From positions 39,694 to 103,693 of the forward strand of contig CABMPP010000011.1 in NCBI GenBank assembly GCA_902388495.1: DNA of 64,000 bases, read 5' to 3'. This stretch comes from an uncultured Bacteroides sp. (GTDB lineage Bacteria > Bacteroidota > Bacteroidia > Bacteroidales > Bacteroidaceae). Shown here in pieces: positions 39,279 through 47,127 of this stretch. Below the pieces are notes generated by a model. The model was not told the origin of the DNA. It searched no databases and worked only from the letters and a program-made list of their open reading frames with translations. A program made the position numbers and the translations under genes. How positions within the stretch are numbered: the first letter of the stretch is position 1; every line of letters begins with the position of its first letter.

Positions 39279-40769
39279 GTCAAAAGTTTAGAAGAAATAT
39301 TAGCATTACCCGACATCGGGCAGAAGATAAGCTACCTAAAGAAAGGAAGAAAGACCGAACTTCCTGACCGTTGCAAACTTTGGGACGATTGGAATCCTGA
39401 ACGCCATGAAATCATGGTAGACAAAGAGAAGTACCCGGACAGAAAGGTGCTTGAAAAGGATGCGGAAAAAGTTTTCGATGAGAAGACTGGTAAGACTTGC
39501 GAGGTTGAAGCACAGTACAAAACTGAGCCGGTAAACCGTATCTCCATTCCATTGGAACAGGATATTGTTAACATTCAAACAGCTTTCACAGTAGGCACTG
39601 AGCCTTCAATAGACTGCACTCCAACGGATGATGATGAAAAGAAACTTCTGGATGCCGTTAAAGCCGTATTCAAGTCTAACAAAATCAAGTACCAAAACAA
39701 GAAGATAGTCCGTTCCTGGCTCTCCGAGCAAGAGGTTGCCGAATATTGGTATGTTGCCGATGATGATTCGTTCTGGAATAAGTTTTGGAAGAAAGTAAAG
39801 ACTACCTTCGGAGGCAAGGTAAAACCTGCCAAGAAGTTGAAAAGCGTGTTATGGTCTCCATTCAGAGGCGATACACTCTACCCGTTCTTCAATGATGAAG
39901 GTGATATGATTGCTTTCTCCCGCGAGTATAAGAAGAAGCTCATGGATGATTCGGAAATTACCTGCTTTATGACTATTACCGATAAGATGGTCTACCAATG
40001 GGATTTGTCTAAGGGGTATGAGGAAAGATCTTCATTCGCTCATGGATTCCCTAAACTGCCGGTTATCTATGCTTACCGTCGCGAAACATTCTGTAAGAAG
40101 ATTAAGACCTTCCGCGTGCGGTTGGAGAAACTTCTTTCAAACTATGCCGATTGTATCGACTATCATTTCTTCCCGATACTCCAACTTATTGGTGATGTGG
40201 AAGGCTTTATGGGAAAGGTTAAAGATAGGATGGTTAAACTTACAGGGCAGGGAGCAGGTGCTTCATATCTAACTTGGAACCAAGTGCCGGATACAATCAA
40301 ATTTGAAGCTGAAACGCTTACCAACATGGCTTATGATATGTCAAATACTCCGCGCATCTCCTTTGAGACATTGAAAGGTGTGGGAAAAGCGTCCGGTACA
40401 GCTTTTCGTTTTATGTTCATGGGTGCCCACATGGCTGTCGAAAACCACGGTGAGGTTATCGGAGAGTTCTTGCAACGTAGGGTTAATTTCATTGTTTCCG
40501 CTTTAGGCTCAATCAATCCTTCTGAGTTCAACAAAGTTTCACAGACGATTGATATAGAAACCGATCTTGTTCCATATATGATTGATGATTTGGATGATAA
40601 GGTTTCTACGGCTGTCTCCGCAGTGGGTGGTGGCATTTGGTCAACACGTGAAGGTATCATGTTCGCGGGGAATGCTGATAGGGTAGAAGAAGAACTTGCT
40701 GAAATCAAGGAAGAGCAAGCTGCAAAGAATACTCAAACCAGAAATAAAGAACAGAAAATAGCTTCGTAG
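39279..40769 (+). CDS. portal protein, apparent GTC start
   Basis: This is a SPP1-like portal (496 residues from 39279), the ring through which DNA enters the head. The first ATG is at 39414, but coding sequence clearly extends upstream: KSLEEILALPDIGQK and LPDRCKLWDDWNPERHEIM read on in frame to a stop at 39264. GTC at 39279 sits exactly where Met is expected (x-KSLEEIL). No ATG, GTG or TTG precedes this in frame. The C-terminal half has the usual portal features (TPRISFETLKGVGKASG). Confidence 0.85.
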   Translation, partial: VKSLEEILALPDIGQKISYLKKGRKTELPDRCKLWDDWNPERHEIMVDKEKYPDRKVLEKDAEKVFDEKTGKTCEVEAQYKTEPVNRISIPLEQDIVNIQTAFTVGTEPSIDCTPTDDDEKKLLDAVKAVFKSNKIKYQNKKIVRSWLSEQEVAEYWYVADDDSFWNKFWKKVKTTFGGKVKPAKKLKSVLWSPFRGDTLYPFFNDEGDMIAFSREYKKKLMDDSEITCFMTITDKMVYQWDLSKGYEERSSFAHGFPKLPVIYAYRRETFCKKIKTFRVRLEKLLSNYADCIDYHFFPILQLIGDVEGFMGKVKDRMVKLTGQGAGASYLTWNQVPDTIKFEAETLTNMAYDMSNTPRISFETLKGVGKASGTAFRFMFMGAHMAVENHGEVIGEFLQRRVNFIVSALGSINPSEFNKVSQTIDIETDLVPYMIDDLDDKVSTAVSAVGGGIWSTREGIMFAGNADRVEEELAEIKEEQAAKNTQTRNKEQKIAS

Positions 40770-40819
40770 TCAGAAAAATTGCGGGGTTAATAATTTTAGT
40801 ATAAGAAAAATAGAACATT

Positions 40820-40864
40820 ATGGGAAAGAAGAAAGGTTCAAAGAAAAAAGGTAAAGGCTGTTAG
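40820..40864 (+). CDS. 14-residue Lys-rich micropeptide
   Basis: MGKKKGSKKKGKGC is framed by ATG and TAG between the portal gene and a terminator. Its purely basic composition suggests nucleic-acid binding, but translation is unproven. Confidence 0.4.
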   Translation: MGKKKGSKKKGKGC

Positions 40865-40876
40865 GCTTCCTTTGGG

Positions 40877-40914
40877 ATAGCGGTGATTCGACAGGGTTGC
40901 CGCTATTTTTTTTT
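40877..40914 (+). terminator. terminator after portal
   Basis: ATAGCGG (40877-40883) pairs with CCGCTAT (40900-40906), followed by eight or nine T. It separates the packaging genes from the toxin-antitoxin cassette. Confidence 0.85.
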
Positions 40915-40922
40915 GCTTAATA

Positions 40923-40937
40923 TTCTAAATATTAGAA
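40923..40937. promoter_or_regulatory. higBA operator palindrome
   Basis: TTCTAA-ATA-TTAGAA is a perfect palindrome just upstream of the higB promoter. An ATTAGAA half-site recurs between higB and higA near 41288. HigA-type antitoxins bind such sites for autoregulation. Confidence 0.6.
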
Positions 40938-40943
40938 AAATGT

Positions 40944-40974
40944 TTTGATTTTCAGAAAATGAATATTACCTTTG
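40944..40974 (+). promoter_or_regulatory. consensus promoter of higBA
   Basis: TTTG (40944-40947) and TACCTTTG (40967-40974) are 19 bp apart, a perfect Bacteroides promoter 17 bp before the higB ATG. The cassette can therefore be expressed in the lysogen independently of late genes. Confidence 0.85.
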
Positions 40975-40991
40975 CTTCAAATAAATATGTT

Positions 40992-41285
40992 ATGAGAATA
41001 ATATCATTTGCAGCTATAAGAAACTATGTTATAAAGCACGCTGATTCTGACGTGCCTCTACGTGACTGGTATAAAAAGACTGAAAAAGCAGATTGGTCAT
41101 GTTTGGCTGACATTAAAAAAACATTCAACAGTGTGGATTATGTAGGCAATGACAGGTTTGTTTTTAATATCAAAGGTAACGATTACAGATTGGTTGCACT
41201 GGTATTGTTTGCCGCTAAAAAGGTATTTATCCGCTGGATTGGTACTCATAAAGAATATGATAATAAAGATTGTTCTAACGCTTAA
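40992..41285 (+). CDS. higB: HigB-family toxin
   Basis: This 97-residue protein has the HigB/RelE-like pattern: MRIISFAAIRNYVIKHAD, ADIKKTFNSVDYVGNDRFVFNIKGNDYRLV, FIRWIGTHKEYD. These toxins cleave mRNA on the ribosome. The antitoxin gene follows by 11 bp, the reverse order typical of higBA. The start is chosen at 40992, after the promoter. Confidence 0.9.
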   Translation: MRIISFAAIRNYVIKHADSDVPLRDWYKKTEKADWSCLADIKKTFNSVDYVGNDRFVFNIKGNDYRLVALVLFAAKKVFIRWIGTHKEYDNKDCSNA

Positions 41286-41296
41286 AATATTAGAAT

Positions 41297-41662
41297 ATGG
41301 CAAAGATAAAAACAGAAAAACAGTACAAGGCGGCTTGCGCAAGAGTCGAAGAACTGCTAAAGGTTGTTGGCAATGATACTCCAATTGATGATAAAAATTA
41401 TCTTGAATTGGACTTAATATCTGATTTAGTTGCTGATTATGAAGAAGAACATTATCCAATAGAAGCACCTTCCTTAGTTGATGTTATTAAACTTCGTATG
41501 TATGAACTTGGGCTTACTCAAACGAAGCTGTCGGAACTGTTGAATGTTAGTCCGTCACGTGTAAGTGAGTATCTCTCTGGGAAGTGTGAGCCGACCTTGA
41601 AGGTTGCTCGTGAGATGAGCCGGAAATTGAATATTGATGCTAATATAGTGCTGGGAGTATAA
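41297..41662 (+). CDS. higA: HigA-family antitoxin
   Basis: This 121-residue protein has an XRE HTH near the C-terminus (GLTQTKLSELLNVSPSRVSEYLSGK) after a helical toxin-binding N-terminus. It neutralises HigB and probably represses the cassette. A terminator follows. Confidence 0.9.
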   Translation: MAKIKTEKQYKAACARVEELLKVVGNDTPIDDKNYLELDLISDLVADYEEEHYPIEAPSLVDVIKLRMYELGLTQTKLSELLNVSPSRVSEYLSGKCEPTLKVAREMSRKLNIDANIVLGV

Positions 41663-41687
41663 AACTTCTCTTTCCAAACTTATTTAG

Positions 41688-41719
41688 GCGTGATTCCTAC
41701 CCGGTTTCACGCTTTTTTT
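41688..41719 (+). terminator. terminator after higBA
   Basis: GCGTGA pairs with TCACGC around a 13-nt loop, followed by seven T. It isolates the cassette from the head genes. Confidence 0.85.
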
Positions 41720-41838
41720 ATGCTATTTCTTCACAATCCCTTCTTAGTGAATTCTACACTATCCAATTATTTCCCTTCCACCTACTTACTTCCTACTTTT
41801 ATACCACGAATTTCAAATAACAATTTAATTCATACAGT

Positions 41839-42489
41839 ATGAATATTCAAGAACTTATTTTAGCAGGACTTCAAACCAAGTTTACTGGGGTGGATGCTGC
41901 TATTCTCACCCGGATCGCCACTAAAAAGGCAGAGGGTGTAACGGACGAAAGCCAAGTACAGACAATCGTGGATGGAGTAGGCTTTCCGGACGTGTTAAAT
42001 TCCTATGGCGATTTCCGGGCCGGGGATGCTACCCGTACTTCAGTTCTGAACTACGAGAAGAAGCATAACCTTAAAGACGGTAAGCCAATCGAGAACCCTA
42101 ACCCAAATCCTAACCCAAATCCGAAACCGGAAGAACAGCCCGACATTACAACCATCATTGCAAACGCGGTGAGTGCTGCTGTCAAGCCTCTTTCCGATGA
42201 GTTTACCCAGTTCAAGGCTGAGAAGTCACAGGCTACCCGTCAAGAGCAGATTTTGGCAAAGGCAAAGGAGTACGGAATTCCCGAAAATTACGCTAAGAGA
42301 TGTGCCATCAAAGACGATGAAGACTTGGATGCTTATTTCAAGGATTTGAAGCAGGACTTTGCAAATGACGGTTTCAAAGGCGTAACCCCTCCCGAATCAG
42401 CAGAGCAAAAGATTGAGAAAGAGTCTGAATCTATTGCCAAGATGATTGACGAGGGAACAAAAACTATTGTTGAACAAAACAAGAATTAA
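41839..42489 (+). CDS. probable capsid scaffolding protein
   Basis: This 216-residue protein lies directly before decoration and major capsid genes. It has a Pro/Asn repeat (NPNPNPNPNPKP) and a long charged helical C-terminus (about 110-216), typical of scaffolds. Assignment is by position and composition. Confidence 0.65.
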   Translation: MNIQELILAGLQTKFTGVDAAILTRIATKKAEGVTDESQVQTIVDGVGFPDVLNSYGDFRAGDATRTSVLNYEKKHNLKDGKPIENPNPNPNPNPKPEEQPDITTIIANAVSAAVKPLSDEFTQFKAEKSQATRQEQILAKAKEYGIPENYAKRCAIKDDEDLDAYFKDLKQDFANDGFKGVTPPESAEQKIEKESESIAKMIDEGTKTIVEQNKN

Positions 42490-42491
42490 TT

Positions 42492-43088
42492 ATGTCAGCA
42501 GGATTTAAGTATGATTTAGTTCCGCCTGTTGAGCAAGAGGAACGTTACGATGTCCAAACAGGCATCCGTAGACGCGGTCCGTACAAGCTCGACACAACGA
42601 ACTTAGTGGTGGGAAGTTTCCTGCCAGTATTTACCCCGATTTATGCAGACTTGAAAAACAAGTTTTCATACGCGGTAATCAATGTGCAAGTTATCGAAGC
42701 CTATACCACCGGTGATACGGCTTTGTCTATCAAGATTGCCAAGAACTCTTTGGCTTATAAGGGAATGTTTGTCGGGAACGGCAAGAATGGCGCCGAAGTA
42801 GACTCTATCGACAAGTCAAACAAAGACTATGATGTCTTGACTATTAAAGCAGCTTTCGGTGAAAACATCGCTAAGGATGCAGTTCTTTTCGAGGCTACCG
42901 CAGTAGATGGCACGAAACAGAAGTATGTTTCAAACTCCGCTTTGTACAACCGTACCAAAGTGGAAGATGGTATCGTACTGGTGTCATTGCTTCGTACAGC
43001 CGCAGAGATTGAGCCTTCAAAGTTGGTTATGCCGTTCTCCGAGAATGACAAGGCTAATTTGAAGGGATGGTTTGAATTTAACGAGTAA
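42492..43088 (+). CDS. head decoration/fibre-like protein
   Basis: This 198-residue beta-rich protein (LVVGSFLPVFTPIYADLKNK, LKGWFEFNE) precedes the major capsid gene by 11 bp, the place of decoration or head-fibre proteins. Function by position. Confidence 0.6.
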   Translation: MSAGFKYDLVPPVEQEERYDVQTGIRRRGPYKLDTTNLVVGSFLPVFTPIYADLKNKFSYAVINVQVIEAYTTGDTALSIKIAKNSLAYKGMFVGNGKNGAEVDSIDKSNKDYDVLTIKAAFGENIAKDAVLFEATAVDGTKQKYVSNSALYNRTKVEDGIVLVSLLRTAAEIEPSKLVMPFSENDKANLKGWFEFNE

Positions 43089-43099
43089 GGAGGTAAGAT

Positions 43100-44221
43100 A
43101 TGTTTTTAACGATTCAAACATTATTCGATGATGCAAACATTGTTTCCGCGATCATCAGACGTGTAAACCAAACGCGTAAGGACACGATCTACTGGCAACA
43201 GTATCTTACTTTCCGTAGAGTGACCACCCGTGTATTCAAGGATTATATCGGTTCTGTAACTGGCGTGATGGCCGGTTCTATCAATTCCCGTTTTGGAGAG
43301 AAACCAATCCGCGAACGCAGGAACATCGGTTCCGGATATGGTGAAATCGCCTACTTGGGTGATGCTTACCAGATGTCTATTGACCGTCTTTCCGAGTTGC
43401 AGGATTTGATTGACAAGTTCAATGTTGCCAAACCTGCCGACCAAATGGCGGCTATGGAGGAGATTGTTAGCTTCTTGGCAGATGATTATCGTCAGATTAC
43501 CCTTGCTGCTCACAAGCGCATGGATATCATTGTCGGTGCTCTGTTGATGCTTGGTGAAGCCACTGTTTATAATAAGGACGCTGCAATCACTTCCGGCCAG
43601 ACCAACAACAAGTTGTTGGAGATTGCTCTTCCGTTCAACTTCATCAAACCTGCCAAAGCTGATGTTGTTGTTGACAGCAAGAATATGTTTATCTCTTATT
43701 TGAGAGAGAAACTGCATTCTTTGGCTCCTGATTATGGGGTTTACGCCAAGATGATTATGACACGTGCGACATTCAACAAGCACGTGATTGGTTCTTCTGA
43801 ATTTGGCGAACAGTACAAGATGATTCTCGGCACTAACGAGATGAAGTTGAGTACCGGTTTGGTTTCTTCTGCTTTGGCTTCCGAAGTGTTCACCGGCATC
43901 GGTTTGCCTCGTATTGAAATCAAGGAAGATTACGTGAAAGACCAGACAGGTAAGAACGTACAGATTTATGCGGACAACCGTATTTCTCTGTTACCTTCTG
44001 ACCAAATCGGTTATATGCGCCACCACACCCCGTATGAAGCTACAGACCCGGTACAAGGACGTACTTATACTCCGGCAGACGGTCAGATGCTTGTTTCCAA
44101 CTACCGTGACAAGAACGGTCGTTACATGGAATATACGGCAGAGTGGATTCCGCAAATCAGTAACCCGGACTTGATTACCAATATCGACTTGAGCGATATT
44201 GCATCAATCCAATCAGCATAA
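43100..44221 (+). CDS. major capsid protein
   Basis: This 373-residue protein resembles lambda E/HK97-fold capsids of the phage major capsid type (RRVTTRVFKDYIGSV..., GLPRIEIKEDYV, NRISLLPSDQIGYM). It has a strong Shine-Dalgarno AAGGAGG (43086-43092), in keeping with high expression. Confidence 0.85.
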   Translation: MFLTIQTLFDDANIVSAIIRRVNQTRKDTIYWQQYLTFRRVTTRVFKDYIGSVTGVMAGSINSRFGEKPIRERRNIGSGYGEIAYLGDAYQMSIDRLSELQDLIDKFNVAKPADQMAAMEEIVSFLADDYRQITLAAHKRMDIIVGALLMLGEATVYNKDAAITSGQTNNKLLEIALPFNFIKPAKADVVVDSKNMFISYLREKLHSLAPDYGVYAKMIMTRATFNKHVIGSSEFGEQYKMILGTNEMKLSTGLVSSALASEVFTGIGLPRIEIKEDYVKDQTGKNVQIYADNRISLLPSDQIGYMRHHTPYEATDPVQGRTYTPADGQMLVSNYRDKNGRYMEYTAEWIPQISNPDLITNIDLSDIASIQSA

Positions 44222-44231
44222 GGAGGTGACT

Positions 44232-44564
44232 ATGAAAGTAAAAGTTACAGAAGTCTTTCGTGACAAGTTCACTGGTACGTATTACGAACCGGGGCAAGTT
44301 CTCGAAATTGAGGATGAAGCCCGCGTTGCAGACTTGGAAAGTCGCAAGTTGGCTGAACGTGTTGTAGTTCCCGAAGAAAAGAAGGAGGTTAAAATCTCCC
44401 TCTTTGAAAAGGAGTTTGAGAAGAAAGAGTTGGTTGAAGCGTTGAAGTCTATCGGTGAAAAAGGTACTATGAACATGAAAGAGGAAACTCTTCTTGTGAA
44501 TGTGGACGCTTTGGACGAAGAAAAGACTTTGGCTTTGAAAAAGGCTTTAGGTATTGAGGTATGA
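44232..44564 (+). CDS. head protein, unknown (110 aa)
   Basis: This protein has an N-terminal beta segment (VKVTEVFRDKFTGTYYEPGQ) and a helical C-terminus. A strong Shine-Dalgarno AAGGAGGTGAC precedes the ATG at 44232. It overlaps the next start. Such small proteins follow major capsid genes in Bacteroides phages. Confidence 0.62.
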   Translation: MKVKVTEVFRDKFTGTYYEPGQVLEIEDEARVADLESRKLAERVVVPEEKKEVKISLFEKEFEKKELVEALKSIGEKGTMNMKEETLLVNVDALDEEKTLALKKALGIEV

Positions 44565-44893
44565 CGACGGTAAACGACTACATAAAGGATTTGTTTGCAG
44601 GAATAAAGATAAACCTGAATAATGCGGCACTCTTAACGATTGCCCATTATTCGGGAATCTCAGGAGACGAGGAATACAGTGATGAGCAATTCAATAAAAT
44701 CATATTTGGTATTTTGAAGTTTGCCCCATTTCTTGTAGCAAGTCCTCAATCTTATTCTGTGTCTGAAAACGGTCACTCGAAATCTGTAGCGTTTAATAAA
44801 GAAGGATTCTTGAATTTCTATGGAGCCATGTGTAAACAACTTGGTGTCAAGGATGAACTTAATATCAACAAACCTAAATTGACTTTTCTATAA
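44561..44893 (+). CDS. head-tail connector-like protein
   Basis: This 110-residue helical protein is in the head-tail joining block. Position suggests an adaptor (gp6-like). Sequence features are not decisive. Confidence 0.55.
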   Translation: MTTVNDYIKDLFAGIKINLNNAALLTIAHYSGISGDEEYSDEQFNKIIFGILKFAPFLVASPQSYSVSENGHSKSVAFNKEGFLNFYGAMCKQLGVKDELNINKPKLTFL

Positions 44894-45231
44894 TGTTAGA
44901 AGATGCTCCACATATATTAGTCATTAGGACGGTTACTCCGCTTGAAAAAGATGAGTTTGGCAGACCAATACCCGGCACTGGTGGCGAATCGTGGGATGAA
45001 TTAACTGAATGTTTCTGCCATGATAATTCCCAAACAAAGGAGGTTTCTATCAATGGTGTTCTTTGGGTGTATTCTTATCATGTAGTATATGAAGGGGAGA
45101 AGATAGCATTAGGTACGAAAGTCCGTTGCTTGGACAAGATTACCGGTAAAACAGTTGGAGAAGGCGAGGTTAAGAAAAATGCAGAGTGTTATATCGAGGA
45201 CCTAAAAGGGAGGTGTGATATATGGATGTAG
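44893..45231 (+). CDS. head closure-like protein
   Basis: This 112-residue beta-rich protein (PHILVIRTVTPLEKDEFGRPI, YSYHVVYEG) fits head-tail stoppers (gp16-like barrel). It overlaps the previous stop and the next start. Confidence 0.58.
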   Translation: MLEDAPHILVIRTVTPLEKDEFGRPIPGTGGESWDELTECFCHDNSQTKEVSINGVLWVYSYHVVYEGEKIALGTKVRCLDKITGKTVGEGEVKKNAECYIEDLKGRCDIWM

Positions 45232-45533
45232 ATGCAGATTTTTCGGATGTTGACAAGTTCTTTCAAGATGGAGAATGGGAAGTCGAGAAGAAAATGATTG
45301 ATGTGGGCGATGAAGCTGTTAAATACGCGGAAGAACATGGCGATTATCAAGACCATACACTCACTTTGAGAACATCCAATGACTACGATGTTGATAAAGA
45401 CGGGTTAACTCTGAAAAATGAAGCAGAATACGCCTCATTCGTGGAATCTAAAGGGTTTGATGTTTTAAGTGGTGCCGCTTTATTTGCGGAGAAACGACTA
45501 AAAGAAGAATTTGAAAATGATAACGACTGGTGA
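45222..45533 (+). CDS. HK97 gp10-like protein
   Basis: This 103-residue protein has the HK97 gp10 pattern: YQDHTLTLRTSNDYDVDKDG, EAEYASFVESKGFDVL. Such proteins join head and tail or complete the tail. Confidence 0.72.
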   Translation: MDVDADFSDVDKFFQDGEWEVEKKMIDVGDEAVKYAEEHGDYQDHTLTLRTSNDYDVDKDGLTLKNEAEYASFVESKGFDVLSGAALFAEKRLKEEFENDNDW

Positions 45534-45924
45534 TGTTTATTGTATTCTTCGTAAGATTTGTGAGCAATTTGGTATTGCAGAAATATATGACGGGTTAGAT
45601 GAGCCGAAGGGAAAAATCAAATCCGAACGTATTGTGATACGGACAGGTTCGCAGAGTAATGGGAAGATATGGGAGAAATCATTCATCAATATCAATTTCT
45701 GTACTCCTTTGAATGTCGATGGAAGCGCAAACACCGTTAGACTTAATGAAATAGAACAGATAGTTAAACCAGTTTTCAAATATGGAGACGTAGTTAAATA
45801 TAATGGCTCTACTTGTTCTTATGAGAATGGTGGTGATAACTGGATGTCAAGAGAAGCGGACACTGCTTTGAAGTGTCATTATGTGAATGTGAGAATTTTA
45901 TTTCAAGTATTAAATGTAAAATAG
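45517..45924 (+). CDS. tail completion protein-like
   Basis: This 135-residue protein lies between the gp10-like and major tail genes, the slot of the tail terminator. It starts at ATG 45517 and overlaps the previous gene by 17 bp. Sequence only partly supports the role. Confidence 0.6.
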   Translation: MITTGDVYCILRKICEQFGIAEIYDGLDEPKGKIKSERIVIRTGSQSNGKIWEKSFININFCTPLNVDGSANTVRLNEIEQIVKPVFKYGDVVKYNGSTCSYENGGDNWMSREADTALKCHYVNVRILFQVLNVK

Positions 45925-45930
45925 AAGTAT

Positions 45931-46470
45931 ATGAAACCTTTTATTGGAATTAAAAAGATTTGGTACGGTGCGGTTATTACTGCTGCCGTTACTCCTACAA
46001 CTCTGAAAACGTGGTTAGGAACCGCTACAGAAGTGAAAAACTCCCATCAGGACACTTGGGGTTACACAGAAGATGACCCGACCACGACTGATTACATCAA
46101 TGAGTTGACTGGAAAGGTGTACTACAAGGATGTGACTGCCAAAGGTGCAAAAACTATGGCGTTCACTATGGGTGAGTATGCCTTTGAAGACAAGAAGGAA
46201 CTGCAAGGCGGTGAGCTTGTAAAAGAAAGTAATACTGTCGTAGGTTGGCAGGAACCGGAGGTTGCGGAAATCATCAATAAGGCAGTTGTCGGAATGACTA
46301 AGACTGGTAACTATATCGTATTTACCAATGCCGCAGTAATCGGTAAGGGTAACTTCGTTGAGAAGAATATCGGTTTGGGTGTTTCTGCTGTCGCAATGGA
46401 GAACTCCGCCGAAGGTGTAGCCGGAGAATACTGGTTTGATGGTGAAAAAGTAGATGCTCCTACGGCATAA
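45931..46470 (+). CDS. major tail (tube) protein
   Basis: This 179-residue beta-rich protein (MKPFIGIKKIWYGAVITAAV, GKVYYKDVTAKGAKTMAFTM) lies directly before the tail chaperones and tape measure. It has the usual length. A terminator follows. Confidence 0.75.
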   Translation: MKPFIGIKKIWYGAVITAAVTPTTLKTWLGTATEVKNSHQDTWGYTEDDPTTTDYINELTGKVYYKDVTAKGAKTMAFTMGEYAFEDKKELQGGELVKESNTVVGWQEPEVAEIINKAVVGMTKTGNYIVFTNAAVIGKGNFVEKNIGLGVSAVAMENSAEGVAGEYWFDGEKVDAPTA

Positions 46471-46496
46471 TTAAGGTAAAAGTAACGTTTAAGGAT

Positions 46497-46525
46497 GGCG
46501 GTGGGTGATTGCTCACCGCCTTTTT
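46497..46525 (+). terminator. terminator after the major tail protein
   Basis: GGCGGTG (46497-46503) pairs with CACCGCC (46514-46520) and a T-run follows. It probably lowers transcription of tail-assembly genes relative to structural subunits. Confidence 0.82.
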
Positions 46526-46534
46526 AGTTTAGAT

Positions 46535-46921
46535 ATGGAAAATAACGCATCAAAAATAGTAAGTGCAGCCGTTTTAGGGAAAGACTTTGAGACGGTATTT
46601 GTGAATGGGGAAGCCTATGTGATCCATCCACTGACAATTCACAAGATAGCAGGCGCAGGATATTATCTTTCTGATTTGAAAGAGTCGGCCACAGTTGTGG
46701 ATGTGCTTCATTCTTTAAAAGATATTAGCGTAGCCTCCCATGCACTTTCATGGATTATACAAGGTGATGATAGTCTTTACGAAGAGCTATCTCATGGAGG
46801 ATTTGATGAAGTGATAGAAGCATTGGAAATAGGTTTTTCAACAATTTCTGCTGAAAATTTTTACAAGCTGTCAGTTTTAGCCAAGAACGTAGCAAATCTG
46901 ACAGCAAAGCAGAAGCGATAG
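46535..46921 (+). CDS. tail assembly chaperone (gpG-like)
   Basis: This 128-residue helical protein sits between the major tail and tape measure genes. It contains the slippery heptamer A-AAT-TTT at 46855-46861 (codons AAT TTT near residues 108-109), after which the -1 frame stays open into the next ORF. The start at 46535 follows the terminator. Confidence 0.75.
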   Translation: MENNASKIVSAAVLGKDFETVFVNGEAYVIHPLTIHKIAGAGYYLSDLKESATVVDVLHSLKDISVASHALSWIIQGDDSLYEELSHGGFDEVIEALEIGFSTISAENFYKLSVLAKNVANLTAKQKR

Positions 46922-47121
46922 GAAACAATTGCTTGCTTGGACAGATCGCATCGTTCATGGAAAATCTGCATCTGTCTTATGATGAAGTCGTGTACAAGAT
47001 ACCATATCGGAACATGGTTATCATGCAGAAAGACAGGCTCCATACAGTCTACGGAGATGTTATGGAGGAAGTCTCAGAAGAAGAGTTTTTTAAAACAAAG
47101 GGTAGAAATCCATTAAAATAA
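46535..47121 (+). CDS. tail assembly chaperone frameshift product (gpGT-like)
   Basis: A -1 shift at 46855-46861 joins 46535-46861 to the -1 frame 46861-47121, giving about 195 residues. The T part ends VIMQKDRLHTVYGDVMEEV. This follows the lambda G/GT rule found upstream of most tape measure genes. The T frame has no ATG before 46957, so a shift is the simplest way to express it. Confidence 0.72.
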
Positions 47122-47127
47122 TAATAT

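Noticed and set aside
42090..42130. Short tandem DNA repeat AACCCAAATCCT-like
   Set aside because: It encodes the Asn-Pro linker of the scaffold protein and needs no separate explanation.
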